From Catonia carolina (lineage: Eukaryota > Arthropoda > Insecta > Hemiptera > Achilidae): a DNA stretch of 64,000 bases. The position numbers and the translations under genes were made by a program. Location: the NCBI GenBank assembly GCA_035578175.1, contig JAQMRL010000008.1, positions 65,195,041 to 65,259,040 on the forward strand. Direction: 5' to 3'. Positions 1 to 11,926 of the stretch are shown here, piece after piece. Positions within the stretch are counted from its first letter, which is position 1, and each line of letters starts with the position of its first letter. Under the pieces are notes generated by a model. It was not told the DNA's origin, made no database searches, and was given only the letters and a program-made list of their open reading frames with translations.

Positions 1-158
1 GTCATTCCTATTTATATCAACGAAAAAACGTCCCATATTCAAACACAGCTAAATATCTTAGCATGACCCTCGATATAAAACTTCGCTGGAAAGAACATGT
101 AAAAAAGAAAAGAAAAGAACTCGATATCAAATTCAAGAAACTTTACTGGTTACTCTGA
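1..158 (+). mobile_element. jockey-like LINE, RT C-terminal part (left piece)
   Basis: In one frame this reads as a reverse-transcriptase C-terminal segment of a jockey-like non-LTR retrotransposon: residues such as VPIYINEK, then KYLSMTLDIKLRWKEHVKKK, allowing a frameshift. The reading breaks off near 158 after a YWLL-like word and resumes at about 1022 (GRKSSLST-like), so the element was split by a second LINE. The copy is decayed and cut by the window edge. Clade assignment is from motif memory. Confidence 0.7.
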
Positions 159-1021
159 AAGGATCATAGCAAAAGCTCTGGATAGAGAAACAGCGGGCAT
201 TGTCATAAATGGTACCCCTATAAACAACCTGCAATACGCAGACGACACGGTACTGCTCGCCGAAAGCATAGAAGACCTGCAAAGAATACTGAACAACATA
301 ATTAAAGCCAGTGAAGAGTATGGGCTTACATTAAAAGCTCAGAAGACAAAATACATGGTCATTTTTAAACGAGACAATCCATAAGAACAACTTTTTGCTG
401 GACAAGACAGAGTCGAACAAGTGGAAGCCTAAAACTACCTGGAAACCAGAGTCAACTTCAACTGCAGTGCAAGCCACCTGCCAGAAATAAAGATCAAATT
501 GAAAAAGCCAGGGCAGCATTCCTAAAAATAAGTCCTCTTCTATCGGTCCGCGACCTGACCCTCGAAAGCAGGACCCGCTTCTTGAAGTGCTACATCTCTT
601 CTATCCTCTTGTATAAGGAAGAGACGTGGACACTCACCAAGGAATGTGAGACTCGACTACAAGCGTTTGAAATATGGACCTACCGGAGAATACTTCGAAT
701 ACCGTAAACGGACAGGGTCACAAATGTAAAAGTCCTCAGAGGAATGGGGAAAGAGCTGGAAATCCTGAAAAGCATAAAGATAAGGAAACTGATATACCTC
801 GGACACATCATGAGGGGGCCTAAATACGAGATTCTGCATCTCATAATTCAAGGGAAAATCGTTGGTAAATACTCGGTGGGACGCAGAAGACTACTGGTTA
901 AGAAACCTGAGACAAGCGTTCAACTGCTCGTCGCATGACCTTTTCAGAGCAGCAGTAGACAAAGTACGACTAACCATGATGATAGCCAATCTCCGTAATG
1001 GAGAAGGCACCTGAAGAAGAA
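159..1021 (+). mobile_element. 5'-truncated endonuclease/RT LINE inserted in jockey element
   Basis: The frame at 180-360 reads INGTPINNLQYADDTVLLAE, which contains the YADD catalytic motif of a reverse transcriptase (about 233-245), followed by a GLTLKAQKTKYMVIF-like segment. Downstream come the usual C-terminal words of this LINE type: LEAFEIWTYRR, IKIRKLIYLGHIMRG and QGKIVGKYSVGRRR. The element ends in a short GAAGAAGAAG tail at about 1013-1022. Several frameshifts and stops make it non-functional. The host jockey reading frame lies on both sides, so this is a nested, 5'-truncated insertion. I do not assign a clade. Confidence 0.8.
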
Positions 1022-1571
1022 GGTAGGAAATCTTCATTATCTACTTTTAACAAACTTCTGATACACAAGGAAATATTAAAACCCGTATGGACCTAAGGAA
1101 CACAACTTTGGGGATGTACAAAAGCATCAAACCGATTAATCATTCAAAGATTTCAGAACGAAGTTCTCAGAAGCATTGTCAACGCTCCCTTGTATGTTAG
1201 GAACGACAACCTGCACCGGGACTTGGGAGTGGATTCCATAAACGAAATAATTCGGAAATTTGCTAGGAGTCATGAAGGTAGACTTCTTTACCGCGTGAAT
1301 GCCGAAGCTATAGAGCTACTCGACAACGCAGATCTGAATAGGAGACTTTCTCGTGTAAAACCATTTGAACTGGCGTACTAAAACGTATAAAGTTATTAAT
1401 TTGTTAGTTCATAGTTACTTGCATATATTATTATTCAGGCATTAAAATTTTTTATTTCGAAAAATCTAGCTGTAATTTTTATTAACTAAATCCTTCCAAG
1501 CAATGATGATTGTTTTTTTTTATATCCGTGGGATTGTGTACCTCCACTAGGTTCCTGAAGGTGTAACATTT
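1022..1571 (+). mobile_element. jockey-like LINE, RT C-terminus and 3' UTR (right piece)
   Basis: The jockey frame resumes with LKPVWT, QLWGCTKASN and IQRFQNEVLRSIVNAP, then an open run at 1190-1381 (VRNDNLHRDLGVDSI, ending VKPFELAY and a stop). This is the standard end of a jockey ORF2. The 3' UTR probably includes 1497-1570, because the same roughly 68-bp sequence recurs in inverse orientation at 5557-5625 (shared core GATTGTGTACC and AGGTTCCTGAAGGT). Stops and frameshifts upstream show it is dead. Confidence 0.75.
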
Positions 1572-3300
1572 TTATTTCAATGTTACAATTTAATTATTTC
1601 TTTTCCTGGTTCTGTTCTGTTTGATTTAAATTTTGTTATCTGCTGTGTCTAAGTTATTTAGTTTTCTCGTAATCGCTTGCACTTCTTTGCCTTTGTAATA
1701 CCGTCCGCTGCTATCTGATTTATCTGCCGTGGCGGTTCCCTTTCTTCTTTCTTTCATGTTTTTACGTTCATGATTAGCTAGTTGGAGGGGACCCGTGACG
1801 TCAGATCAGAGTTTTCCTTTTGAGAGATTTTTGCTTCCCTCCTTCTTCTTGCTGCAAATGGTCATGTCGCTGGACGTGTTTTCTGGTACTTGTGCCGTAA
1901 TTATTTTTAAGTTTTTCGGGGTGCGTTATGTCGCTGTTTTACTTGACCATTTTGCTTTCCCGTGTTTCGGTAAGTTCTTCTCTTTTTATTTGTAGTTAAA
2001 ACCCATTGAAGCCGAAAATGATTTATTTAAATTTTTGTAAATTTTTGTAAACCCTTTGGATAATTTAAAATTTTAAAATTTTGAATTTTATGCTTTTCTT
2101 AAAGCGAATTATATTGTTTTTTATTTTCTTGTGGTGCCTTTGGGATTTAGCTACCTTTTATTCTTTTTGTGTTTTGCGGTAGCCCTCATTTTCTAAGTCC
2201 TGGTTTTTCTGCTCTTTGCAGGGACCCAGTTTGGGATGGATTTAAAACTAATATGGGATGGATTTTATTCAAGTCTTGACCAAAGTTAACTTGTTTGAAA
2301 CATAAATGTAACCAAGTTGGGCAAATGGTAACCACCATGAATTTTCATTCGTAACCCGAAAACTTCAATTCTCAGCGATTTGATTTCTACTTTTCTTTTA
2401 AAAACTAAATATCTACTTTGAAGCATCCGTTATATATTTATATATACATTAAAAAAAAAAAAAAAATTATTTATTATTAATTATGTAACTTATAATAAAA
2501 TGATTTCTAATTTATCTTTATTAAATTATGCTGCTAGGCACGGTATGGTCTGGACTTAACTAGCATCCATGCACCTTACTTTATTATATTATTTTGATAT
2601 CTTTCCATAATTTTTGGTAAAACAAAATTTATTTAAAAACCTAAGCTCTATATGTTTTTTTGAATATATTTCTTTTTAGAAAGCTCCTTTTGTAAAATCT
2701 GTTTTTGTTAACTTGCTTTGGTTAAGCGAATCAAAATAATTTTAAATAATAATTTATTTAAATTATCAGAATTTTACTCTTAAAGCCAAGTTAATTATGC
2801 GTTCTTATAAATTAAATTATTTTAAATATTATCAATCTGTTATTTCAAATGGCCTATCCTAATTAAATATTTATTCTATTGTTTCATTTTTAAATAATAA
2901 TTATTATTTATTATCGATCTTCTTTCTTAAAATTATGTATTTTTTTTAACTGGATCCAGTATATAGCATGCAAATTTAAATTGAGCTCTTTTTTATCTTT
3001 CTCATTAATTTTGGCTATTTATGCTTATTAACATTTATGTGCTTATGTAACTTTTCTCCGTCAACTAAAAATCTATTTGTAACCGTATTTATTAAGTATT
3101 CTTTCTATATTTAAATCATCTTATTAAAATTTTACTAATTTATTTTTTTTGGATTTATTTTGACACCACATCACCGCAGTCTCAGAGAGGCGAGTACGTT
3201 ACCAACGACGCCAATGCGGCCGGCAGAGAGGATTGAGATGCGGTTATAAAGGTAAATGCATAAATTTCAGCTTAACCAATAAAAAGACGAATTAAGAAGT
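1572..3300. other. AT-rich intergenic sequence
   Basis: No coding or structured element is supported. It is very AT-rich, with an A-run at 2451-2466. A short GC-richer patch at about 3170-3245, containing ACGCCAATGCGGCCGGC, could be a remnant of an unidentified repeat. Confidence 0.5.
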
Positions 3301-3309
3301 ATTACTGGG

Positions 3310-3960
3310 TATTGCAGTCTTACGGTAAATAATAACAATATTTAAAGTGTTAGCACGTATAAGTATTTGGGCACTACATTGAATGATAAATGGGATCATT
3401 CTCAAGAGACTAGAATGCACATTTAAACAGCTCGTTGGACATTTAATAGAATGAGTAAAGTATTCAAAAAAGACGATTTGAATATTAATACTAAAATGTG
3501 ACAGGGCGATGCTATGTTTTTTCGGTTTTGTTTTATGGCGTGGACTCTTAGACGCTTAATTATTTAATGAGTATAAGACTTGAAGCATTTAAGATCTGGC
3601 TTTACAGAAGTATGGTGAGAGTCTCCTGGGTAATTCGCGTTTCTAATGAGGAGGTACTGAGAAGCATGCAGAAATTAAAAGAAATCATGAATACGATAAA
3701 GATTAGGAAGCTCGAGTATTTGGGACATATAATACGCAACGAGAAAAGACATGGGTTGCTCCAGTCTACATTACAAGAAAGTTAGACAACGTAGCGTAGG
3801 GAGAAGACATATTGACTGGTTAAAAAATCTTGGAAGAACAAATCGAAAATGACAACAAAGCTGTTTCGAGCAGCAGTGATTAAGGTTCAGAAGTTAATAC
3901 AGTGGCCAAAATCCAGAACGGATAGGAACCTAAAGAAAAAGAAGAAGAAGAAGAAAAAGC
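3310..3960 (+). mobile_element. endonuclease/RT LINE fragment with GAA tail
   Basis: A decayed C-terminal part of the same LINE type as 159-1021. Upstream frames give YKYLGTTLNDKWDHSQE-like words. The open stretch 3567-3785 reads RLEAFKIWLYRSMVRVSWV, then TIKIRKLEYLGHIIRNEKR. GRRHIDWLKNL and LFRAAVIKVQK follow after frameshifts. It ends in (GAA)n at about 3936-3960. The open stretch is a piece of this element and not a host gene. It is 5'-truncated and inactive. Confidence 0.8.
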
Positions 3961-5120
3961 TGGGCATTGGATGAAAAAATTCATTGCAAGCTTGCATTAC
4001 CACGTGCATTACACTTTACAGTCTCTTATGAAAAACGCTGGGTAAGATAACAAAAGGAATGGCAGAGAACCAGAATTATTTACAAGGCTTAATGAACGAT
4101 ATGATATTCAATATGTACGTACACATGAAGAGAAAAATTACTGAACAGAACTCATGGTTATATGATAAGGATAACTAAGGGATAAGGCGAATATGATATG
4201 AATATGTTGTAGAATATGAATGAATTATTAATAGGACAACTACATTCTATATTTTTTAAATTCTATCTGAGGACAATCTCTAAAGAATAGTATTTTAGTC
4301 TATATATTTTCGAAAGTGGTAATGTAAGTGATTTGGCAAATTAATGAGAAACGAAAACGTTTGTAGGAGAAACTTCCTTTTAACGGGAATTGGTAAAGAA
4401 TAAAGGAGAATATAATCCTGCCAGAGTGTAGCGTACGTGAAGAGGTGTGGGTAATTAAGGAACTGTTTTGTTGGGGGAGATTGGGACATAGAGCAGAACA
4501 AGCGAATGGTGAAGAGGGTTGATGAATATTTGAGAAACACTTTGGGCGCCAACAATGCTTCCTCAATAATTAAACTAGACAATGCTTCCTCGATCCCCGA
4601 ACACATCTGTGTGGAGATGCTACTTCCCTAAACCTCTTTGCTTTCTATTTGTTTCATTATTCGTTGCTAGCTGTATTGTGTTAGCAACTGGTCATTATGA
4701 ATACATCCAAGTACAAGTCTGAAATTTAAGTTCACTTTAAATCCTGTTCAAAAAACTTTTGATGAAGAAATTTTTATGCATTTTTTAACGCTAGTATATT
4801 GATAAAACCATTCTCATAAAATTGTTCCCTAGTTCTTTCTAGGTTATAGGCTTACGACTATTTGCTGTTAGTTAATACAATCGTCTGCTTCTATCTCGTT
4901 GTCTCAAGCAAAGTATTTCTTGCCAAAAAATTTTCGCATTTTGTAATAAAATTTTTTATTAATGCGTTATTAATCATAATAATACAATGCGTATTATTAA
5001 AATTAAAAAATACAATGCGTATTATTTATATTATATATAAAATGCAGACCCGCATTGTTGACGTGTACAAAAATGTTCTAGGTGTGGCTATTAAATAATG
5101 AGACTGACGTTGTAAAAAAA
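3961..5120. other. unassigned intergenic sequence
   Basis: I see no homologous words, splice-linked exons or terminal repeats. Open stretches on the minus strand near 4295-4606 look like chance readings of AT-rich DNA. AT-rich low-complexity sequence occupies 4940-5040. Confidence 0.45.
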
Positions 5121-5124
5121 TTTT

Positions 5125-5515
5125 TTTTTTTATACATAATCACTTATTTTCACCTTCAATGTACACTCCTTCTCTAACCCTACAAGCCCCATTCGAATTT
5201 TCCATTGTTGGAAACAGTGCTGGAAGTCATCTTGTGTAAGCTTCTTCAGGACACGTGCCGCTTTCTCATTTACAGCTTCCACAGACTCAAATCTTGTCCC
5301 TTTCAATGCAGATTTCACCTTAGGGACAGGTAGAAGTCACATGGTGCTAGATCTGGTGAATAAGGTGGATGTTCTAACACTAAGATGCTGTACTTAGCTA
5401 CGAACCTCTTGACAAATAACTCGGACTGAGCTGGCGTATTTTCTTGGTGGAGAAACTATGATTTATCCTACATTTCGGGGCGTTTTTTCGTTACTCTTTG
5501 ACGTAGTTTAGAAAG
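5125..5515 (-). mobile_element. mariner transposase C-terminal fragment
   Basis: Read on the minus strand from about 5515 to 5128: LRQRVTKKRPEM, a degenerate LHQENTPAQ in place of the canonical HHDNAPAH, then LEHPPYSPDLAPCDFYL, one frameshift, and KVKSALKGTRFESVEAV followed by QHCFQQWKIRMG. These are the D-containing and C-terminal motifs of mariner transposases (Tc1/mariner superfamily). The N-terminal half is absent, and stops and a frameshift are present. No TIR pair was found. Confidence 0.85.
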
Positions 5516-5556
5516 TAGCCTACCTTAAGGTAGTAATATTGATTAATTGTTTGACC

Positions 5557-5640
5557 TTCAGGAACCTAGTGAAGGTACACAATCCAATGGAAATAAAAAA
5601 AGCAATCATCATTGCTTTAAATTTTGACTTGTTCATTCGA
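5557..5640 (-). repeat. jockey 3' UTR-like repeat, inverted copy
   Basis: The reverse complement matches 1497-1570 over about 68 bp with few differences; the cores AAGCAATGATGATTG and AGGTTCCTGAAGGT are shared. Since 1497-1570 follows a jockey ORF2, this is probably a detached 3' end of the same family. Confidence 0.65.
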
Positions 5641-7130
5641 GCTTGTAAAACTGTACAACAGCAACAAATACTTTAAATTTCATAAGTTAGATTAGCCACC
5701 TCTACATTTCTGTTGGGGTTCTCTTAATTCTGACGATGAATCCATTACCTTTTAGTACTAACTACAAGTTTATATGTAAAACTTGTAATCTCAGTGACTA
5801 ATTTTAATAGAAACTAAATCAATGTGCTCGTACTTTTACCAATAATTATACAGTATTTTCCTCATTCCTAATTCGATAGAAATTTCTTGTGTAATTGAAA
5901 TGCATCATTTCATAATAAAATTTATGAATAACACAAAAATAGACGACTGATATTCATTAGTAAAGAAAAATTATACCTTTTAATATACATCAGATCTCGT
6001 GAGAATTATGTTTTCACGAGTTCACGTACATGAATAATTTGTTAAAATAATACATTAGTTTTCATATAAAGCAACAAGCAATCGTCTCATAAATTTTACA
6101 TGAATTATCTATCGTTGCTTTATAAAGATTAATAAATAATGAATTATGGTCTATTTTTGTGTTCATATCGTTCTAATAATACACAAATAATTTATTGGTT
6201 TATGAACGAAGTTGAATAAAATTGTTAAAGCTTGATGCGGCCATTGATTCTTATACTGTTGTGTAAATAGTTTAAAATTTATTTAAGGTATGAACAAGAA
6301 TATTTATCTACCTTATAAATTTAGAGCGAATTCGTCTAAATTTAGTTTCCAATATTTTTTAGATTTTTTAACTTCCACGTTTAAATAAATACAGACTTAA
6401 TCATATGTGCTCATATTTCTCATATTTCTATGTTCTCATATTTTTCGTATAATTGTTAAAAATACTTTTGTTCTACTGTTTATTTTCTGGATTGTGTAAC
6501 GATTCGTATCAAATCCGCCAGTTAAATAAAAACATAGTTTTTTAAGAAATATGTAGTATATCCAATGACTGAATAGAAAAATTACAGTAATACTTATAGA
6601 ATGTTTACACCAATAAGCTCTATTCGTTAACAAGAAGCAATATTTGAATATTTCTGAAATTTAAAAAATTGTAGTCATGTCAATTTTTCAAACCTTCATA
6701 AATTTCAGTGATAGATTAACTTCCAAATTTACGTTTTAATTATAATTAAAACACCTTTAACACATTCAGTGCTAGTGACTCGCCTATCGGGTCATGGGTA
6801 GGTGTTACCGCTAGGCTGCCGTCTCACCTAGCGGGTTCTGTTCTGTTATCATTTTAAGTAATTCTGGAGGGACACCGCCTATCGGATATCAGTTTGTTGC
6901 AATTATATAGCCCTCAGAAAGGTTTTTTTGTAACGTGCCGTTCGTTTTTGAATTTTCGTCATACGATCTTCTACCCTCGAATACTCGTATAGGCTACTCG
7001 TTCAGTATTTTCAACGGGTTTTCAGAGTACATTTGAAGCCGTAAATTTAGTATCTTTGCATGTATCGATTCAAAATAGCTTACACTTTTAAATATACTTT
7101 AAAAGTATGTAAATTGTAGTTTAAAAATTA
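5641..7130. other. AT-rich intergenic sequence
   Basis: No gene is supported. At 6771-6900 a less AT-rich block starts TTAACACATTCAGTGC and contains repeated short words (CGCCTATCGG twice, CCGCTAGG/CCTAGCGG). It might be one end of a TTAA-type element, but no partner end was found. Confidence 0.4.
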
Positions 7131-7409
7131 TATAAGAAATTATGCGTAAATCGTAACGGTAAACGAATAAAATTCAAACAAGAAATACATTTATTACAAC
7201 AGGCGAAAATAAACCTAAAAAACATTGAATTGTTTACTTTTATGTTATTAGCAAACATAAATCCATGTATATAAGAAATTACGCGTAAATCGTAACGGTA
7301 AACGAATAAAATTCAAATAAGAAATACATTTATTACAACAGGCGAAAATAAACTTAAAAAAACAATGAATTGTTTACTTTCACGTTATCAGCAAACATAA
7401 ATCCATGTA
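7131..7409 (+). repeat. tandem duplication, two 139-bp units
   Basis: 7131-7269 and 7270-7409 are two head-to-tail copies, each starting TATAAGAAATTA and ending AAATCCATGTA. They differ by a few substitutions (for example ATGCG versus ACGCG) and a one-base indel. No ORF is shared. Confidence 0.9.
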
Positions 7410-8069
7410 CAGGTCGCAAATAAAATAAATTTATAAAAACATTAGTAACATAAGTTGTAGGCCCTAAAGCTAGCGGAGAACAAGCTGCGAGTAATCAGCC
7501 TAACGGAAGAGATGCCTTATAATTGCTCAGCATTAAATGCATCAATTACCCCTTAGTAAATTATAGGCTAAATAAAATAACACATTGAATATGAAAAGAC
7601 GCTTGAAACGTAGTTTAAAAACGCTTGAAAGTTTAAAGTAATCAATCATTTAGCTTCCACCTTTTGTATGAAGACAGACTTTGCTCTCTGAATCTTCCAA
7701 TCTGGTTTACCGTCGTCTTTGCTGATTGAAATATATAAAATATTTATTATAGTATTAACTCGACTCCAGTTTCATTGTTCGTCTGGGGTCTTGACAGTTG
7801 AACTCACAGCTACAGAACTACTATCTACACTGAAGGACAGCTTTAGTACAATCAGAAATTCTTCTGATTGTGTGTGGTAAATCTTTGAAAAAGGCTTCTT
7901 GATGGTGTTTTCAGAAAGTTTGCATTACGTATAACGCTTTTGTCAAACGTTTCTGCCTGGTGAACTGTAGTGTGTAACGTACAAAATTATCAAATAACAT
8001 CGAACCATTATTTACTCATGCACAAAAATACAGATACAATACGTCTGTGCAATTCTCATTATTTGCCGA
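7410..8069. other. unassigned intergenic sequence
   Basis: No coding, RNA or repeat assignment can be supported. AATTCTTCTGATTG at about 7856 and nearby direct words are too short to interpret. Confidence 0.4.
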
Positions 8070-8457
8070 TAACAGACAGGTGGAGTAATAAATTATTTGC
8101 ACTCGATCTGTTAGTTCCAGGGCTACAAAATTTAATTCAGTTTCTCACCGCATGGTCAGCCAATTATTATGACTGAAGCATTTAAGAACAGAAGTGGTAA
8201 AAGTGTAAAAGACACTAATCAGAGTTAACTCCTATGAGAGTAATGAATTTCATTATATTCCCAGACCTGTGGTGAATGAAGTAAAGGTGTCATTAGCAGG
8301 GTGGAAAGTAGATGCTTTTCAGAGGGCCGGGCATGCTGATTATTATACTTTTCCACTTAGTGAGAAAGGCAATTTTAAACCTCACTTCTCGTTTTACTTA
8401 GTAAAGCCTCTAGAGGTTCAAACTAGCTTTTTGGCTGATGAGCTAAAAGTAACAGTT
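8070..8457 (+). repeat. RepB interspersed repeat, intact-looking copy
   Basis: About 390 bp, starting near CAGACAGGTGGAGTAATAAA and ending near GGCTGATGAGCTAAAAGTAAC. Other copies: 25530-25905 (minus), 46468-46985 (plus, interrupted) and 55200-56205 (plus, interrupted). All share GATCTGCTAGTTCCAGGGC, a central NEVKVSxAGWK-like reading, and TAAAGCCTCTAGAGGTTCAA. Some copies end in an AAC-rich tail, which suggests a retroposon, but I do not recognise the family. The open reading at 8269-8463 lies within it and is disrupted in the other copies. Confidence 0.7.
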
Positions 8458-9152
8458 CATTAATGGTTAACTTATTATAGTTTGGAACGATATTATCGGC
8501 TACAGTAGTACCAGTATTACTTTAGACCCCGCGTGCCTCGTCTCTTCTAAAAAAATCCGTTAATTTAGTCCTCAAAGACAGGGGCAAAGCTTCGATAAAA
8601 GCATAGTATCTTCAAAAAGCATGTAAATAAACGATATGAGAACTTGAATTGGCAATCGTCTCTACAATAATAATTATCAGTCATATTAAAGTTAATAGAG
8701 CAGAATGAAAATCTTTTACTTTTGTTTATCTTTAATAGGCCTAACACTAAAAAGGAAGGTTTTATAAAAATTTAATTATTTTTAACATAATGTTTATCCG
8801 GTCTTCTCAGGCTAACTGGCTTTCATTTTCCCTGCATTCAGTAAAAATAATTTTGTACCTGATAGTACCTCCATTGTCCGATTATGTGAACCCAGCCACT
8901 TAAAGGACATTCTTTATAAAATCTATCTCTAAAACTGATAAACATATAGAAAAGATTTCTGTGTTTAATAACAGATGGTAGATTAGATTAATCAGGATCT
9001 ATATTTATTTAATTGAAAAGTTTAAACCTAATATTATACATATTTACTAAAGTTAGTTGCTTTGCAGCAACCAACTCACATCATAGAATTAACATAATTT
9101 TTTCATATTTTATGTTATAAATTCATTTTATGTACAGATCAGTAATTAATTA
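8458..9152. other. AT-rich intergenic sequence
   Basis: Nothing supportable was found; there is no gene, repeat pair or RNA signal. Confidence 0.4.
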
Positions 9153-9160
9153 CAACCTAC

Positions 9161-10077
9161 CAGTGGCGAAGATAAACATTTTGTTCGGGGGGAAAGGTGT
9201 CGGTTTTGACGAAATGTTCCTACTAATACCTCTATTTTCTTCAAAGTGCATAAAAAATTAAAACCGTTGGTTTGTCAAAGAAAATTTCAACTCAAATATT
9301 CCACCCAGTTATATTTTCCCTCGTATTGGGCCAATTTTAGACCATTAAGTGACTGTAGATGCTTCTAGAAGCTTTTTTTGCAGCACACATTTTCAACATT
9401 CACTCACTGTAGGCTTTTCTCCTTTCTTCTATCTACCTAGTGTTCCGTTTTTACTCTTCATGGAAGCCCTTAAAGTCCGTAATTAGTTGTCTAAATTTGA
9501 TTCGGTTCATTAAGTTTCCTCGGTTTATTTCGATTTCTTCAGTACCCTTTCTGACTTCCTTAAACTATTTATCCGACATTATTCGACACCTTAAGTCTAC
9601 TGTTTAGTGCCTTAATTTTGGTTTTGTGAACCGTTAGTCATTCATTCCATGTCGGACATTACCGACCATCCCTAGCAGAAGCATTTGCCAGGTTTGTTCG
9701 CTCCAATTTTTTTCAGTGCAGGAGAACGAGCCCCTTCCACCCAGTATACATTGGTTAGTGTTTTATACATGACTTATAAAGCCAGCCGAACCTAAATGAC
9801 CTTAATTAATACCGTCAATAAGGGGTGATTTTACAATGATCTGAATAAATAATTAAAATTAAAGAAGTTCGTTTAGCGACACTAGTTTAGATTATTTTAG
9901 TTATATTCATTTAAAATTAAATGAAATGAAATGAATTGAATGAATTGTAAATTAACTTATTAATTTAACTTGGTAGGTTTCTTGCTATTGATAAAATTTA
10001 CTAATCTTTATAATTTTTTATTTTTTTACATTTTGGGTGTCTCTGGACACCCTGGAGCCCCCTTATTTACGCCACTG
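9161..10077. mobile_element. hAT-like non-autonomous DNA transposon
   Basis: 917 bp with short terminal inverted repeats: the left end CAGTGGCGAAGATAA matches the reverse complement of the right end, CAGTGGCGTAAATAA, with two differences. It is flanked by 8-bp near-identical direct repeats, CAACCTAC (9153-9160) and CAACCCAC (10078-10085). An 8-bp TSD and CAGTGGCG ends are typical of the hAT superfamily. No transposase reading remains inside. Orientation is unknown. Confidence 0.75.
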
Positions 10078-10085
10078 CAACCCAC

Positions 10086-11255
10086 ATAAACTACATTTTA
10101 TATAGGTAGTCTAATTTATATTTACCTTTCCATAATAAAATTCATTTTTTGGTTAAGTGGTATATCAAAACTGTTACCTGTTTTTTTTTTAAAGTTTAAC
10201 AAAGCCTTAATTATATGCAAATGAAATTCATATTTACCTCTGTACAATACACATAGAGAAAAACATTTGGTTTAAACTACATATTTATAAATAGTTAGTG
10301 TCCCAACTTTCCAATTAACAATAATTAATAAAAAAAATAGTAAAAAAATGTTAGGTGTAACGATGTATAAAATAGCTCAAGGCTACAATGATACGAGAAC
10401 AAACGTGACTGCGACTTTGTTAAATACATTAAGTATACAATTTGTTCAGATGTTTTTCTATGACGTCATATAATAAGCATATTTTTTAAAACTTCATAGG
10501 CTTACCTAGTATCTAACTAACACTTACTGAACGTTCTGTTAGAGTAATAGCAATATTAGTATCAGCTACACGAAAGTTTTCTACGTGTGTATATTATATT
10601 TTCATATTGGTAATTTTCGTTCTTCAAAGATAACATGAAATGTATAATAATATTTTTTCAGTTTGATTTTTGTATATACAATAGAAATTAGTTCATGAAG
10701 TTTGAAAATTCTTATTATCTATTGAAATAAATTATTGTGTTATAATTTAATATTGAATCAGATATTTGGATTACTATACAGTTTTAATTATGTAAGTATA
10801 GCACTTGCAATGTTTCCGTTATTATAATTATTTATTTTTTGTATATATCGTACTATTCCATTAGATGTCAAAATTACATATAATAAGTTGGTGAAAAAAT
10901 TATTGTGTAATATGTTTGACGTGGACATAAATTGGTTATAATAACATAAGATTGAATGTATTTATATTTCTAGTTTAAATTAGTTATGTGATTAAGGAAC
11001 ATAATAAGTGAGTTCAATGTATTAAAATTTCTATAACCTTTCCCCGAAATCAAACCACGAGCTTTTATATTTTAGTTCTAAACAAACTGATCCTTTACAA
11101 TTGTTTGAATTTTGTAAACAATACTTTTTTAATACAGCAAAATCTTTAATGCATTATTTTGTAAAAAAATAAGTAGATTGTTTCCTTTTTGCATGCTCTC
11201 GCCCAAAAACCCTAGTGGAGAAACTTCGTCAATTGTTTTTACATATTATAGTCGT
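10086..11255. other. AT-rich intergenic sequence
   Basis: No supportable feature; long AT-rich stretches with scattered short homopolymers. Confidence 0.4.
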
Positions 11256-11870
11256 GTTAGTGGCAAGATTGCGAATCTGCATTTTAGGCGAATTTTATCT
11301 AATTACGTAATTTGAAGTGGGTCTGATCAATACACGTTGTGAGAAAGTTGCGAAACTACATTCTTACCGTTACTAAGCAATATGATTTCGAGTTTTTGCA
11401 TCTAACTGAAAAATTGGAATTCAGAGAGTGGTAAAAATACGAAAGTTACATTCATGACTTTACTACTGTGATTTTTAGTGTATTGTCTGAAGTTTTTTTT
11501 TAAATAAAATTAATTTAATCTTAGTTGTTTGTATTCCAAATTATTTTGCCGTACCAGACAAAATATCAAAATTAATAGAAGCATCAGCAAGTTGATGGGA
11601 GCGTAGATTCGCAACTTTACATCAACATGCTGTTAACAGCTGATTTCATTTATAATTGGCTGGCAAAGTTGCAAATCTGCAACCATCAGGGCTTAGGTAA
11701 AAGGTAAAAAATAAATAACATAGATATCTTAAATAAGATGAAAAATTGCTATGTGTACCAATTTTGAAATTGAAAGATGAAAAATTTTGATTTATTTATG
11801 AGTCAGGAAGGTGTTTTTTGCCGTACTGAAAAATTACCATTTTGCAGGTTCGCCACTAATGCAACATTAC
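11256..11870. mobile_element. candidate DNA transposon with subterminal repeats
   Basis: The left end TTAGTGGCAAGATTGCGAAT, continuing CTGCA, and the reverse complement of the right end, TTAGTGGCGAACCTGCA, form an imperfect inverted pair with an 8-bp gap. Variants of GTTGCGAATCTGCA recur inside, at about 11347, 11600 (inverted) and 11669. Such subterminal motif clusters are usual for transposase binding in hAT and similar elements. No TSD and no coding remnant were found, so the superfamily is open. Confidence 0.45.
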
Positions 11871-11926
11871 TGTCAGTTTAAAATAGTCTGTAGAATTCCT
11901 TCATTACAGTCATTTTAATTATTTAA

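Noticed and set aside
1795..1995. 66-codon hydrophobic frame
   Set aside because: Hydrophobic only because the plus strand is T-rich here; no splice or homology support.
4295..4606. Two overlapping minus-strand frames
   Set aside because: No recognisable motif; consistent with chance in this composition.
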